Notes under the pieces: model-generated
What the model saw: the letters and a program-made list of their open reading frames with translations, nothing else
Database searches by the model: none
What the model was told of the DNA's origin: nothing
In this document: piece by piece, positions 45,655 through 53,799 of the stretch
Layout: every line of letters starts with the position of its first letter
Numbering within the stretch: the stretch's first letter is position 1
Position numbers and translations under genes: made by a program
NCBI GenBank assembly: GCA_947488755.1
Contig: CANLAD010000001.1
Location: 3,047,501 to 3,111,500, forward strand
Direction: 5' to 3'
Length of the DNA stretch: 64,000 nucleotides
Source: an uncultured Erythrobacter sp.
GTDB lineage: Bacteria > Pseudomonadota > Alphaproteobacteria > Sphingomonadales > Sphingomonadaceae

Positions 45655-46689
45655 ATGACCTGGCAAGAACAGCGCCTGCCCAACGATCACCCGCCCGTGA
45701 AGAGCGGCGGTATCGGCGTGCTGCTGGTCAATCTGGGGACGCCGGACGCCCCCGATCCCGGCTCGGTCAAGCGCTATCTCAAGCAATTCCTGTCCGATCG
45801 CCGCGTGATCGAGATACCGCCGATCGCCTGGCAGCCGATCCTGCGCGGCATCATTCTGAACACGCGCCCGCAAAAAAGCGCCAAGGCGTATTCGAAGATC
45901 TGGACCGATCGCGGCTCACCGCTCGCCGATATTACCGCTCAGCAGGCCGAAGCCATTGCGGGCGTGTTCGGCGAGAATGTGCATGTCGATTACGCGATGC
46001 GTTACGGCTCGCCCTCGATCGAACAGCGGCTGGGCGAATTGACCGAAAAGGGCTGCGACCGCATTCTGGTCGCGCCGATGTATCCGCAATACTGCGCCGC
46101 GACGACCGCGACCGTGTTCGATGAGGTCGCGCGCGTCCTTTACGACATGCGCTGGCAACCCGCGATGCGGTTCCTGCCGCCCTATCACGACGATCCGCTC
46201 TATCTCGATGCGCTGGCGCAGGATCTCACCCGGCAGGTCGAGGCGCTGGCATTCCGGCCCGAAGTCATGCTGCTCAGCTTTCACGGCATGCCGCAGCGCA
46301 CGCTGGAGCGCGGCGATCCCTATCACTGCCATTGCCAGAAAAGCGCGCGGCTGCTGCGCGAGCGGCTGGAGGGGCGCGAGGCGTTTGCAGGCGTGCGGTT
46401 TGAAACGACGTTCCAGTCGCGGTTCGGCCCCGCGCAATGGCTCGAACCGGCGACCGACGACACGCTGATCGTCGAGGGCGAGAGGGGGACAAAGCGTCTG
46501 GTCGTCGCCGCCCCTGGTTTCGCTGCCGATTGTGTCGAGACGCTGGAGGAACTGGCGCTGGAAGGGCGCGACGAGTTTCTCGAAGCGGGCGGTGAGCAAT
46601 TCGCGGTGCTCGACTGTCTCAATGCCTCGCCCAGCGGGGTCACTCTGGTCGAAGGGTTAATCCGCCGGGAGCTTTCCGGCTGGATTTGA
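45655..46689 (+). CDS. hemH: Ferrochelatase
   Basis: A 344-residue HemH. GVLLVNLGTPDAPDPGSVKR is the N-terminal signature, KAYSKIWTDRGSPL and YAMRYGSPSIEQRL follow, the catalytic His is in MLLSFHGMPQRTLERGDPY, and FQSRFGPAQWLEP is the C-terminal block. It inserts ferrous iron into protoporphyrin IX. It stands directly upstream of a cytochrome P450 gene, which may use the heme, although this may be coincidental. Confidence 0.95.
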   Translation: MTWQEQRLPNDHPPVKSGGIGVLLVNLGTPDAPDPGSVKRYLKQFLSDRRVIEIPPIAWQPILRGIILNTRPQKSAKAYSKIWTDRGSPLADITAQQAEAIAGVFGENVHVDYAMRYGSPSIEQRLGELTEKGCDRILVAPMYPQYCAATTATVFDEVARVLYDMRWQPAMRFLPPYHDDPLYLDALAQDLTRQVEALAFRPEVMLLSFHGMPQRTLERGDPYHCHCQKSARLLRERLEGREAFAGVRFETTFQSRFGPAQWLEPATDDTLIVEGERGTKRLVVAAPGFAADCVETLEELALEGRDEFLEAGGEQFAVLDCLNASPSGVTLVEGLIRRELSGWI

Positions 46690-46752
46690 GGGCCACGCTT
46701 ATTTACAACGGGGTCAGTTGCAAACGCGAACCCGATATGGAGCCCGTCCGCC

Positions 46753-48150
46753 ATGGCCACTCTCGCCGCCCACGATCCGACGCCGACTTTCGATCACTGG
46801 AGCGCCGGTGTCGCGAGTGATGACGATATCGCTCATATCCCCGGTGAGAAGGGCTGGCCGGTCGTCGGCAACACCTTCAAGACGCTTGCCGACCCGCACG
46901 GCTTCACGAAGCGGATGGTCGAGACCTATGGCAAGGTCTACAAGACCCACGCCTTTGGCGGTTGGAACATCGCGCTGATCGGGGCCGAAGCGAACGAGCT
47001 GGTTCTGTTCAACAAGGACAAGATCTTCTCGTCCGAACAGGGGTGGGGTCCGGTCCTCGACCAGCTGTTTCCGCGCGGGCTGATGCTGATGGATTTCGAC
47101 CATCACCGGATCGACCGCCGCGCGCTTTCGATCGCGTTCAAGCCGGGGCCCATGCGGCATTATTCGGGCGCGCTGAATGGCGGGATCGCGCGCGAAGTGG
47201 CGGATTGGGAAGGGCCGATGCGCTTCTACCCGGCGATCAAGAAGCTGACGCTCGACCTCGCCGCGGACAGCTTCATCGGCATTCCGTGGGGGCCGGAGGC
47301 GGACAAGATCAACACCGCTTTCGTTGACATGGTGCAGGCGTCGGTAGCGCCGATCCGCAAGCCGCTGCCGTTCACGAAAATGAAGCGCGGGGTCGATGGC
47401 CGCGCCTATCTGGTCGATTACTTTTCGCGCGAGACGCACAAGCGCCGGGAGCAGGGCGGTGGACAGGACATGTTCAGCCAGTTCGCGACGGCCACGCGCG
47501 AAGATGGCTCGCTGCTGCCGGTCGACCAGGTGGTCGATCACATGAACTTTCTGATGATGGCCGCGCACGATACGATCACCTCGAGCGCGACATCGCTGAT
47601 CTATTATCTCGCCACGCATCCCGAATGGCAGGAGAAACTGCGCGAGGAAATCGTGGCGGTCACTGGCGGACCGGACGGCGATGGCCTGCCGCGTCCGCTC
47701 GACTACGATGATCTGGGCAAGCTCGAGCTGACCGAGCTCGCATTCAAGGAGGCGTTGCGGATGGTGCCGCCGGTTCCCTCCATGCCGCGCCGCGCGCTAC
47801 GCGAATTCGAGTTTGGCGGATATCGCATTCCGGCCGGCGCGCATGTCGGGATCAATATCTACTGGACCCACTTTTCGGACGAATACTGGGACGATCCCAT
47901 GACGTTCGACCCGATGCGGCACACGCCGGACAAGGTCCGTGAGCGGCATAAATACGCCTGGGTGCCGTTCGGCGGCGGCGCACATATGTGTCTGGGGCTG
48001 CACTTCGCATATATGCAGGTGAAGATCCTGCTCGCCCAGCTGCTCCAGCGCTATCGCATCGAAGCGGAGTCGGGTTATGCGCCGGACTGGCAGGAATGGC
48101 CGATCCCGCAGCCCAAGGACGGACTGAAGGTGGAGTTCAAGCGGCTCTGA
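46753..48150 (+). CDS. Cytochrome P450
   Basis: A 465-residue soluble-type P450 with no N-terminal membrane anchor. The I-helix has MMAAHDTITSSATSL (A-x-x-D-T oxygen-activation motif), the K-helix E-x-x-R is in FKEALRMVPPVPSMPRR near residue 331, and the heme-thiolate loop is FGGGAHMCLGLHFAYMQ with Cys near residue 412. General sequence style (GWPVVGNTFKTLADPHGF, WTHFSDEYWDDPMTFDPMRH) recalls the CYP51/CYP120-like group more than camphor-type enzymes. No redox partner gene lies beside it. Substrate unknown. Confidence 0.92.
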   Translation: MATLAAHDPTPTFDHWSAGVASDDDIAHIPGEKGWPVVGNTFKTLADPHGFTKRMVETYGKVYKTHAFGGWNIALIGAEANELVLFNKDKIFSSEQGWGPVLDQLFPRGLMLMDFDHHRIDRRALSIAFKPGPMRHYSGALNGGIAREVADWEGPMRFYPAIKKLTLDLAADSFIGIPWGPEADKINTAFVDMVQASVAPIRKPLPFTKMKRGVDGRAYLVDYFSRETHKRREQGGGQDMFSQFATATREDGSLLPVDQVVDHMNFLMMAAHDTITSSATSLIYYLATHPEWQEKLREEIVAVTGGPDGDGLPRPLDYDDLGKLELTELAFKEALRMVPPVPSMPRRALREFEFGGYRIPAGAHVGINIYWTHFSDEYWDDPMTFDPMRHTPDKVRERHKYAWVPFGGGAHMCLGLHFAYMQVKILLAQLLQRYRIEAESGYAPDWQEWPIPQPKDGLKVEFKRL

Positions 48151-48158
48151 GCGTTCCT

Positions 48159-48262
48159 CCCCTCCTTTTCAAAGGAGGGGATCGAGGGGTGGTTTCGACG
48201 CCGCAGACGGCATTCCGGGCCATCGCACCACCCCCAACCCCCTCCTCTAAAGAAGAGGGGGC
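48159..48262. repeat. Compound palindromic intergenic repeat
   Basis: Three nested elements. CCCCTCCTTT/AAAGGAGGGG form a near-perfect palindrome at 48159-48180. GGGGTGGT (48185-48192) pairs with ACCACCCC (48227-48234). A second G/C-rich hairpin with AAAG core lies at about 48237-48261 (CCCCTCCTCT ... AGAGGGGG). The whole is an approximately 100-bp inverted structure between the convergent P450 and DUF1674 genes. It resembles the dispersed GAGGGGTGG-type intergenic repeats of Alphaproteobacteria and may also act as a terminator. Confidence 0.7.
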
Positions 48263-48269
48263 CAAGAAA

Positions 48270-48440
48270 TTAGAAATCCCAGGCAATCCCGTCCTTCTCC
48301 CAATCGCCATAGCGGGTGGGAGAGATTGCGCGGGGTTCGTCCTTGAGCGGATCGACCGCCTTCGGCTTGGGCGCAGGCTCGTTGGTCCAGTGCGCGGGCT
48401 TTACGAATTGCTTCGCAGCTTGTGATTTTTGAACTGTCAT
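48270..48440 (-). CDS. DUF1674 / succinate dehydrogenase assembly factor 4-like protein
   Basis: A 56-residue protein from ATG 48440. The C-terminal signature RYGDWEKDGIAWDF is diagnostic of DUF1674 (SDHAF4 family), preceded by a basic, proline-rich N-terminus (HWTNEPAPKPKAVDPLKD). Mitochondrial SDHAF4 assists assembly of the flavinylated SdhA with SdhB. A bacterial role in succinate dehydrogenase maturation is inferred by homology. Divergent from rsmB, 62 bases apart. Confidence 0.88.
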   Translation of the reverse strand: MTVQKSQAAKQFVKPAHWTNEPAPKPKAVDPLKDEPRAISPTRYGDWEKDGIAWDF

Positions 48441-48502
48441 GATGGCAGGATAACGCGCGTGCTGGCGCTTGGTTTCATTGCGGGCTAAGCGCGGTCGCAT
48501 TC

Positions 48503-49750
48503 ATGGCGAAAACCCCCGGAATTCTCGCGCGCCGCGCCGCGCTCAAACTGCTCGATGCGGTGCTGCGCCGGGGCGAGACGCTGGAACAGGCGGAAAACGC
48601 TGCGCTGAAGGGTGTCGATGGCGCAGCGGACCGAGCGCTGGCACGAGCGATTGCGGGCGAGAGCCTGCGCTGGCTGACCGATCTCGATGAAGCGATAGAT
48701 AGCGCGACAAGGAAACGTCTCCCCGACGACGCAAAGGCGCGCATGGTTCTGCGGCTGATGCTGGCGCAGGCGCTGCGGCTGGACACGCCTGCGCACGCGG
48801 TGATCGCGACCGGGCTGGACCTGCTGGGCGGCGGCCCGCGTCGTCTGGCACACGGGGTGTTCTCGACGCTGGTCAAGCGGGAGACCAAACTGCCAGACAT
48901 CCCCGCGCTTCCCGCCGATGTGCGCGAACGATGGGGCGATATGGCCGAGGCGCTCGCACCCGGTCTCGTCGACCCACCGGAAGTCGATCTTGCGCTCAAG
49001 AACCGCGACGAAGCAAGCCAGCGCGCGCTCGATATGGGCGGGGTGAGCCTTGCGCCGGGTCATGTTCGCCTGCCGCGCGGCACGCCGATCGAGATGCTGC
49101 CGAGCTTCGATGAGGGCGCATGGTGGGTGCAGGATCTCGCCGCACAAATCCCGCCACGCCTTCTAGGACAAGGTAACGGCAAGCGCGCGCTCGACCTGTG
49201 CGCCGCGCCCGGGGGCAAAACACTTGCGCTCGCCGCGCGAGGGTGGACCGTAACCGCGCTCGATATGAACGGGCGCAGGCTGAATTTGCTGCGTGACAAT
49301 TTAAAGCGCACGCGGCTCGAGGCGGAGATCGTCAAGGCCAACGCGCTGACCTATGTGCCCGCCAAGCGCTTCGACGCGATCCTGCTAGACGCGCCATGCA
49401 CCGCGACCGGCACCTGCCGCCGCCATCCGGATGTGCTCCACCGCATCGGCCCACGCCAGATCGGCGAAATGGTCGAATTGCAGCGCGAGCTGATCAAACA
49501 GGCGGTCGGCTGGATGGAGCCGGGCTGCGTGCTGATTTATGCGGTGTGCTCGCTCGAAGCCGAAGAGGGCGAGGAGCAGGCGAAGTGGATCGACCAGGCG
49601 TTCGACCTCGACCCGCTGCCGATCACCGCCGACGAGCTGCCCGCAGGTCTGGAGCCGACAGAAGAAGGCTGGCTGCGCACGCACCCCGGAATGCTGCGCG
49701 AGGCAGGCGGTCTGGACGGGTTCTTCGTTGCGCGTTGGCGAAAAGGCTGA
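48503..49750 (+). CDS. rsmB: 16S rRNA (cytosine-967) methyltransferase RsmB
   Basis: A 415-residue protein. An N-terminal NusB-like helical domain (ARRAALKLLDAVLRRGETLE, RMVLRLMLAQALRLDTPAHA) is followed by the Rossmann methyltransferase: VQDLAAQIPPRLLG, LDLCAAPGGKTLALA (SAM motif I), and the two m5C cysteines in DAPCTATGTCRRHPD and IYAVCSLEAEEGEEQ. It methylates C967 of 16S rRNA. Length and order are standard. Confidence 0.94.
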   Translation: MAKTPGILARRAALKLLDAVLRRGETLEQAENAALKGVDGAADRALARAIAGESLRWLTDLDEAIDSATRKRLPDDAKARMVLRLMLAQALRLDTPAHAVIATGLDLLGGGPRRLAHGVFSTLVKRETKLPDIPALPADVRERWGDMAEALAPGLVDPPEVDLALKNRDEASQRALDMGGVSLAPGHVRLPRGTPIEMLPSFDEGAWWVQDLAAQIPPRLLGQGNGKRALDLCAAPGGKTLALAARGWTVTALDMNGRRLNLLRDNLKRTRLEAEIVKANALTYVPAKRFDAILLDAPCTATGTCRRHPDVLHRIGPRQIGEMVELQRELIKQAVGWMEPGCVLIYAVCSLEAEEGEEQAKWIDQAFDLDPLPITADELPAGLEPTEEGWLRTHPGMLREAGGLDGFFVARWRKG

Positions 49751-49841
49751 ATGCTCGCGCAGACGTGTAACCATTCCGAGGACCAAGGCGAACAAGGGGG
49801 GCAGATATTCCTTGCCCCCAATCGGACCCGAAGAGCCCGCT

Positions 49842-50312
49842 ATGACCCGTATCCTCATCCTCGCCGTATCGCATATCGCCACACTCGCGATCGGCTCCGC
49901 CCTCGGCGTGTTTTTCCTGCCGATCCTCACCGCACCTGACGCCCCCGATGCGCAGGTGCTCGCGCAGGAGGCCGAAGCGGCGCAATTCACCGCACAGCTG
50001 ACCCGCGATCTAGCTGGCAGCGACGCACTGCACTGGGGCGAAGGCACGATCAGCATCACGCCCGAACGCATCGTCCATCAGGGTGAGCTGGCCCCCGGCC
50101 CCGACTACAAGGTCTATCTCACCAACGGTTTCGCCCAAGACGAGGCCGGATTTGAGGCGATCCGTGAAAGCGCTGTACAGATCGGTTCGGTCAAAAGCTT
50201 CGACGGCTTCCTCCTCGATGTCCCGGCGGGCGTGAATGTCGAAGATTTCGACACCGTGGTTGTGTGGTGCGAAAGCTTCGATGAATTCATCACCGCCGGT
50301 CGATATCGCTGA
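49842..50312 (+). CDS. DM13 domain protein, membrane-anchored
   Basis: A 156-residue protein from ATG 49842. A signal/anchor helix (ILAVSHIATLAIGSALGVFF) precedes a DM13 domain: HWGEGTISITPERIVHQGEL, PDYKVYLTNGF, IGSVKSFDGFLLDVPAGVNV and DTVVVWCESFDEFITAGRYR. The final conserved tryptophan-cysteine pair is the hallmark; DM13 domains are proposed to be redox-related and often linked to electron transport. It ends 6 bases from the convergent msrA. Confidence 0.83.
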   Translation: MTRILILAVSHIATLAIGSALGVFFLPILTAPDAPDAQVLAQEAEAAQFTAQLTRDLAGSDALHWGEGTISITPERIVHQGELAPGPDYKVYLTNGFAQDEAGFEAIRESAVQIGSVKSFDGFLLDVPAGVNVEDFDTVVVWCESFDEFITAGRYR

Positions 50313-50318
50313 GCAGGC

Positions 50319-50870
50319 TTACGCCCCCTCCTTCACCTTGTTCTGAAAGCTTTTGCGCAGCTTTTTGAGCTTTGGCGGAATTGTCGCGAGGCAATACGGG
50401 TTGCGCTTGCCTTCGCCGTCCCAGTATTCCTGATGGTAATCCTCGGCTGGATACCATTTCGCGGTCTGCTCGTCGCCATCGAGCCCCTCGATCGTGGTTA
50501 CTGCCATCTGACCGTTTTCCGCATTCCAGCGCCCGATCGCGGCCTTGGCTTCCTCGCCTTGGTCCGCGGAGAGGGGGAAGATCGCCGAGCGATATTGGGT
50601 GCCGACGTCGTTGCCCTGCCGATTGAGCTGGGTCGGGTCGTGCGTGCCGAGAAGTACGTCGTAGATTTCGGGCAGGCTGATCGCATCGGGATCGAAGGTC
50701 ACGCGGATCGCTTCGGCATGGCCGGTCTGTCCGCTGCACACTTCCTTGTAGGTTGGATCGGGCTTATCCCCGCCGATATAGCCGCTTTCGACCTCGGTGA
50801 CGCCCACCACATCGCGAAACACCGCTTCGGTGCACCAGAAGCACCCGCCTGCGACAATTGCCTGTTCCAT
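50319..50870 (-). CDS. msrA: Peptide-methionine (S)-S-oxide reductase
   Basis: A 183-residue MsrA. The catalytic cysteine is in AIVAGGCFWCTEAVF. EVESGYIGGDKPDPTYKEVC, GHAEAIRVTFDP and YHQEYW complete the pattern, and the recycling cysteine is probably NPYCLATIPPKLKKL. It repairs methionine-S-sulfoxide. No signal peptide, so cytoplasmic. Complements msrB encoded 14 kb upstream. Confidence 0.96.
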   Translation of the reverse strand: MEQAIVAGGCFWCTEAVFRDVVGVTEVESGYIGGDKPDPTYKEVCSGQTGHAEAIRVTFDPDAISLPEIYDVLLGTHDPTQLNRQGNDVGTQYRSAIFPLSADQGEEAKAAIGRWNAENGQMAVTTIEGLDGDEQTAKWYPAEDYHQEYWDGEGKRNPYCLATIPPKLKKLRKSFQNKVKEGA

Positions 50871-51017
50871 CGTGTCTGTCTCCTTGATGTTCGCATGACA
50901 GATAGGGCGCGGCTCTAGCTTTGCGAGTGCTTGCGGGGTGCGCCGCCCTTGTCATCGCCGCTACGCCGCGTCAGAAGAACCCACGACTTATTGCCTGACA
51001 CGAGAGGATCGCGACCC

Positions 51018-51881
51018 ATGACACTTCGCCTGTTTGCCCCCGCCCTGCTCGCCGCGAGCACCGCGCTCGTTGCCTTCGCCGGACCTGCCGCCGCCGATGC
51101 GCATATAGATGCGTCCGCGCCGAACCTCGACACCGTGCTCGCGCACGAGCGCCGGGCCGAGGATCAAGCCCGCGACCAGTATCGCAATCCGGCCGAAACG
51201 CTCGCTTTCTTCCAGGTCGAGCCGACCATGACGGTCGCGGAGTTTGGTCCCGGCGGCGGCTGGTACACCCGCGTGCTTGCGCCCTATATCGCGCCCGCCG
51301 GCACCTATATCGCTGTCAATGCCGATAGTGACGGGCGCGAATATCCCAGTCCCGAAGCCGAAGCGCGCGCCAAGGGTTGGGCCGACCGATTCAGGGGCGT
51401 AGTCGGCGAGATGACCGGGATGGGCACGGGCGATGCAATGGCGTTTGAAGTGGACGAAATGCCCGAGGACGTCGCCGGAACGGTCGATCGGGTTCTCATC
51501 TTCCGTTCGATGCATGGCCTGAACATGGGCAACATCGCGGACGACGTGCTCAAGGCCGCGCGCATGATGCTCAAGGACGGTGGCATGGTCGGCGTCGTGC
51601 AGCACCGCGCACCCGAAGGCGCTAGCTACGATGATTACGGTGCGCGACAGCGCGGATATATGCGCCAACAGGACGTCGTGAACATCTTCGAGGCGAACGG
51701 ATTTGAGCTGGTCGACAGCTCCGAGATCAACGCCAACCCGAACGACCCCGCCGATTGGGAGCGGGGTGTGTGGACCCTGCCGCCGGTTCTCGGCACGGGT
51801 GAGGACGATCCGCGCCGCGACGAATACCTGGCGATCGGTGAGAGCGACCGGATGACGCTGTTGTTCAAGAAAGCGGATTGA
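51018..51881 (+). CDS. Exported class I methyltransferase-fold protein
   Basis: A 287-residue protein from ATG 51018. A clear Sec signal peptide (LFAPALLAASTALVAFAGPA, cut near AAADA) precedes a methyltransferase-like fold: MTVAEFGPGGGWYTRVLAPY (motif I), GTYIAVNAD, FRSMHGLNMGNI and VGVVQHRAPEG. This matches a family of predicted secreted methyltransferases (COG4798 type). SAM is not normally available in the periplasm, so real function is unclear. A 4-bp-scale junction leads into the amidase gene (17 bases). Confidence 0.82.
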   Translation: MTLRLFAPALLAASTALVAFAGPAAADAHIDASAPNLDTVLAHERRAEDQARDQYRNPAETLAFFQVEPTMTVAEFGPGGGWYTRVLAPYIAPAGTYIAVNADSDGREYPSPEAEARAKGWADRFRGVVGEMTGMGTGDAMAFEVDEMPEDVAGTVDRVLIFRSMHGLNMGNIADDVLKAARMMLKDGGMVGVVQHRAPEGASYDDYGARQRGYMRQQDVVNIFEANGFELVDSSEINANPNDPADWERGVWTLPPVLGTGEDDPRRDEYLAIGESDRMTLLFKKAD

Positions 51882-51898
51882 CGCTATCGGGCGGCGGC

Positions 51899-52777
51899 AT
51901 GAGCACACTGACCGTCGCCGCCCTCCAGCTTGCCCTCGCCCGCAAGGACGAAGCCGACAACATCGCCGCGACGGCCGCGCTGGTCGAGGATGCCGCCGCG
52001 CGCGGGGCGAAGCTGATTCTGCCGCCCGAATTGTTCTCCGGGCCGTATTTCTGCCGCGAGGAGGATGAGGCGCTGTTTGCGCTAGCCCGCCCGACCGCGG
52101 AACACCCCAGCGTTCTTGCCATGCAAGAGCTGGCCGCGCGGCTCGGCGTTGCCATCCCCACCAGCTTCTTTGAACGCGACGGGCATCATTATTACAACAC
52201 GCTGGCGATAATCGGCCCGGACGGCGCGATCATGGGCACCTACCGCAAGAGCCATATTCCCGACGGGCCGGGCTATGAAGAAAAGTACTATTTCCGCCCC
52301 GGCAACGATGGCTTCAAGACTTGGGACATTCCGGGTGACGATGGCCAGCGCGTGCGCATCGGGGTCGGGATCTGCTGGGACCAATGGTATCCCGAATGCG
52401 CCCGCGCAATGGCGCTCAAAGGCGCTGAAGTGCTGCTGTATCCCACCGCGATCGGGTCCGAACCCTATGACGCCGACCTCGACACCAGCCGCATGTGGCG
52501 GCGCGCGATGGTGGGTCATGCGGTGTCCAATTGCATGCCGGTCGTAGCCGCCAACCGAATCGGATCGGAGGGACCGGACGATACAGCGCAGAATTTCTAC
52601 GGCCATTCCTTCATCACCGACGAATGGGGCGACCTCATCGAAGAGTTCGGGGCCGCCGATGAAGACGCATTGGTCGCGACGCTCGATCTCGCCCGGGCCG
52701 CAAAGCACCGCGCTGGCATGGGCTTTTTCCGCGATCGCCGCCCGCAGCTCTACGAGCGGCTGGTGCAGGACATCTGA
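51899..52777 (+). CDS. aguB: N-carbamoylputrescine amidase
   Basis: A 292-residue nitrilase-superfamily protein from ATG 51899 (a TTG at 51878 would overlap the previous gene). The Glu-Lys-Cys triad is in LILPPELFSGPYFCR, GTYRKSHIPDGPGY and GVGICWDQWYPE. AENFYGHSF-like TAQNFYGHSFITDEWG and RMWRRAMVGHAV are typical of AguB. It converts N-carbamoylputrescine to putrescine. aguA is not in the window, so the upstream step must be elsewhere. Confidence 0.9.
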   Translation: MSTLTVAALQLALARKDEADNIAATAALVEDAAARGAKLILPPELFSGPYFCREEDEALFALARPTAEHPSVLAMQELAARLGVAIPTSFFERDGHHYYNTLAIIGPDGAIMGTYRKSHIPDGPGYEEKYYFRPGNDGFKTWDIPGDDGQRVRIGVGICWDQWYPECARAMALKGAEVLLYPTAIGSEPYDADLDTSRMWRRAMVGHAVSNCMPVVAANRIGSEGPDDTAQNFYGHSFITDEWGDLIEEFGAADEDALVATLDLARAAKHRAGMGFFRDRRPQLYERLVQDI

Positions 52778-52789
52778 GCGCGCCAGCCG

Positions 52790-53266
52790 TTGAGCAGCAC
52801 CTATCTCGTCGCGCTCGGGTCCAACCGGCGCCACCATCTCTACGGCCCGCCGCGCGCCGTGGTGCGCGCCGCGATGGAGGAATGCGCTGTGCTTGGCACC
52901 GTGCGGCGCCGCTCGCGCATCATCGACAGCGCGCCGATGGGGCCGGCGCAGCGACGATTTGCCAACGCCGCCTGCGTGATCGAGAGCGAATACGACCCGC
53001 CTTCGCTCCTGGCCGGGCTCAAGCGGATCGAGCGGGAATTCGGGCGCCGCAGGGGTCGGCGGTGGGGCGACCGGGTGCTCGATCTCGATATCGTGCTGTG
53101 GAGCGGCGGGCGGGTGGCGATGCCCGATCTCGCGATCCCGCACGCTGATTACCGACGCCGCCAGTTCGTTCTGCATCCCTCCGCGAGCATCGCTCCCAAC
53201 TGGCGTGACCCGGTCACCGGGCAGACGCTGCGCCAGCTTCATGCTCGACTGGCCCGACCGGGTTGA
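52790..53266 (+). CDS. folK: 2-amino-4-hydroxy-6-hydroxymethyldihydropteridine diphosphokinase
   Basis: A 158-residue HPPK-like protein from TTG 52790. LVALGSNRRHHLYGPPRAVV is the N-terminal ATP/pterin block, RSRIIDSAPMGPAQRRFAN the middle, and RRWGDRVLDLDIVLWSG with LAIPHADYRRRQFVLHP the HPPK signature. It is slightly more arginine-rich than canonical FolK. It makes the pyrophosphorylated pterin for folate synthesis. folP and folB are not adjacent. Confidence 0.88.
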   Translation: MSSTYLVALGSNRRHHLYGPPRAVVRAAMEECAVLGTVRRRSRIIDSAPMGPAQRRFANAACVIESEYDPPSLLAGLKRIEREFGRRRGRRWGDRVLDLDIVLWSGGRVAMPDLAIPHADYRRRQFVLHPSASIAPNWRDPVTGQTLRQLHARLARPG

Positions 53267-53364
53267 TCCAAGACGCTCGACCCCAATGGCTTGACCGGCA
53301 CGCACCTGCTGCCTAGGTGAGCGCCCTGCCAGCGCGTCTATGGCGTGTCTGCGCACACCCTTTG

Positions 53365-53440
53365 GGGCCCTTAGCTCAGTCGGTAGAGCAACTGACTTTT
53401 AATCAGTAGGTCGCTGGTTCGAACCCAGCAGGGCTCACCA
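53365..53440 (+). tRNA. tRNA-Lys (anticodon TTT)
   Basis: Acceptor GGGCCCT pairs with AGGGCTC (one G-U), the D-arm is GCTCAGTCGGTAGAGC, the anticodon stem ACTGA/TCAGT encloses CTTTTAA, the T-arm is GCTGG-TTCGAAC-CCAGC, and CCA is encoded. It lies immediately before the MAA-type genes, a typical integration context, but I found no repeated 3' end in the window. Confidence 0.97.
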
Positions 53441-53799
53441 TCTTTCATTCAGCCCAACAGGTTGTCGCTCTCCGGATCGCACGGTCGGCGGGTTTAGCAA
53501 GCTCGGTCTGCTCGAGGTTTGGGGTGACGCCATTTGCACTAGCAATCGCGACGCTGCGCGCCCCGTCGCGATGCTCCACCCTGCCTGTGCAAGGCAGCCA
53601 TTCCGCTATCGCAGCCATTCCAGCAGCGAGCCGCGCAAAGGTTCAAACTTAATCAATGCTGGAATGGGACGCGCCGGTGTGGCGCAATCATTTGCCCTGC
53701 ATCCCCGACCGCGCACACTCCGTAAATTGCGCAGCGATCATGACAGGGTTGGCCAGGCATTCGTGTGAACGGGCGCTCGATTACAGGACACGAAGAACG
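53441..53799. other. Gene-free region between tRNA-Lys and the mysB-like gene
   Basis: About 360 bases. I looked for a remnant of mysA (the dehydroquinate-synthase-like 2-demethyl-4-deoxygadusol synthase normally upstream of mysB) in all frames and saw none. The short frames at 53571-53768 and 53656 onward have no recognisable content. It likely holds the promoter of the mysB-mysC operon. Confidence 0.5.

Noticed and set aside
53441..53799. Remnant of mysA upstream of mysB
   Set aside because: No frame on the plus strand shows sugar-phosphate-cyclase-like sequence.
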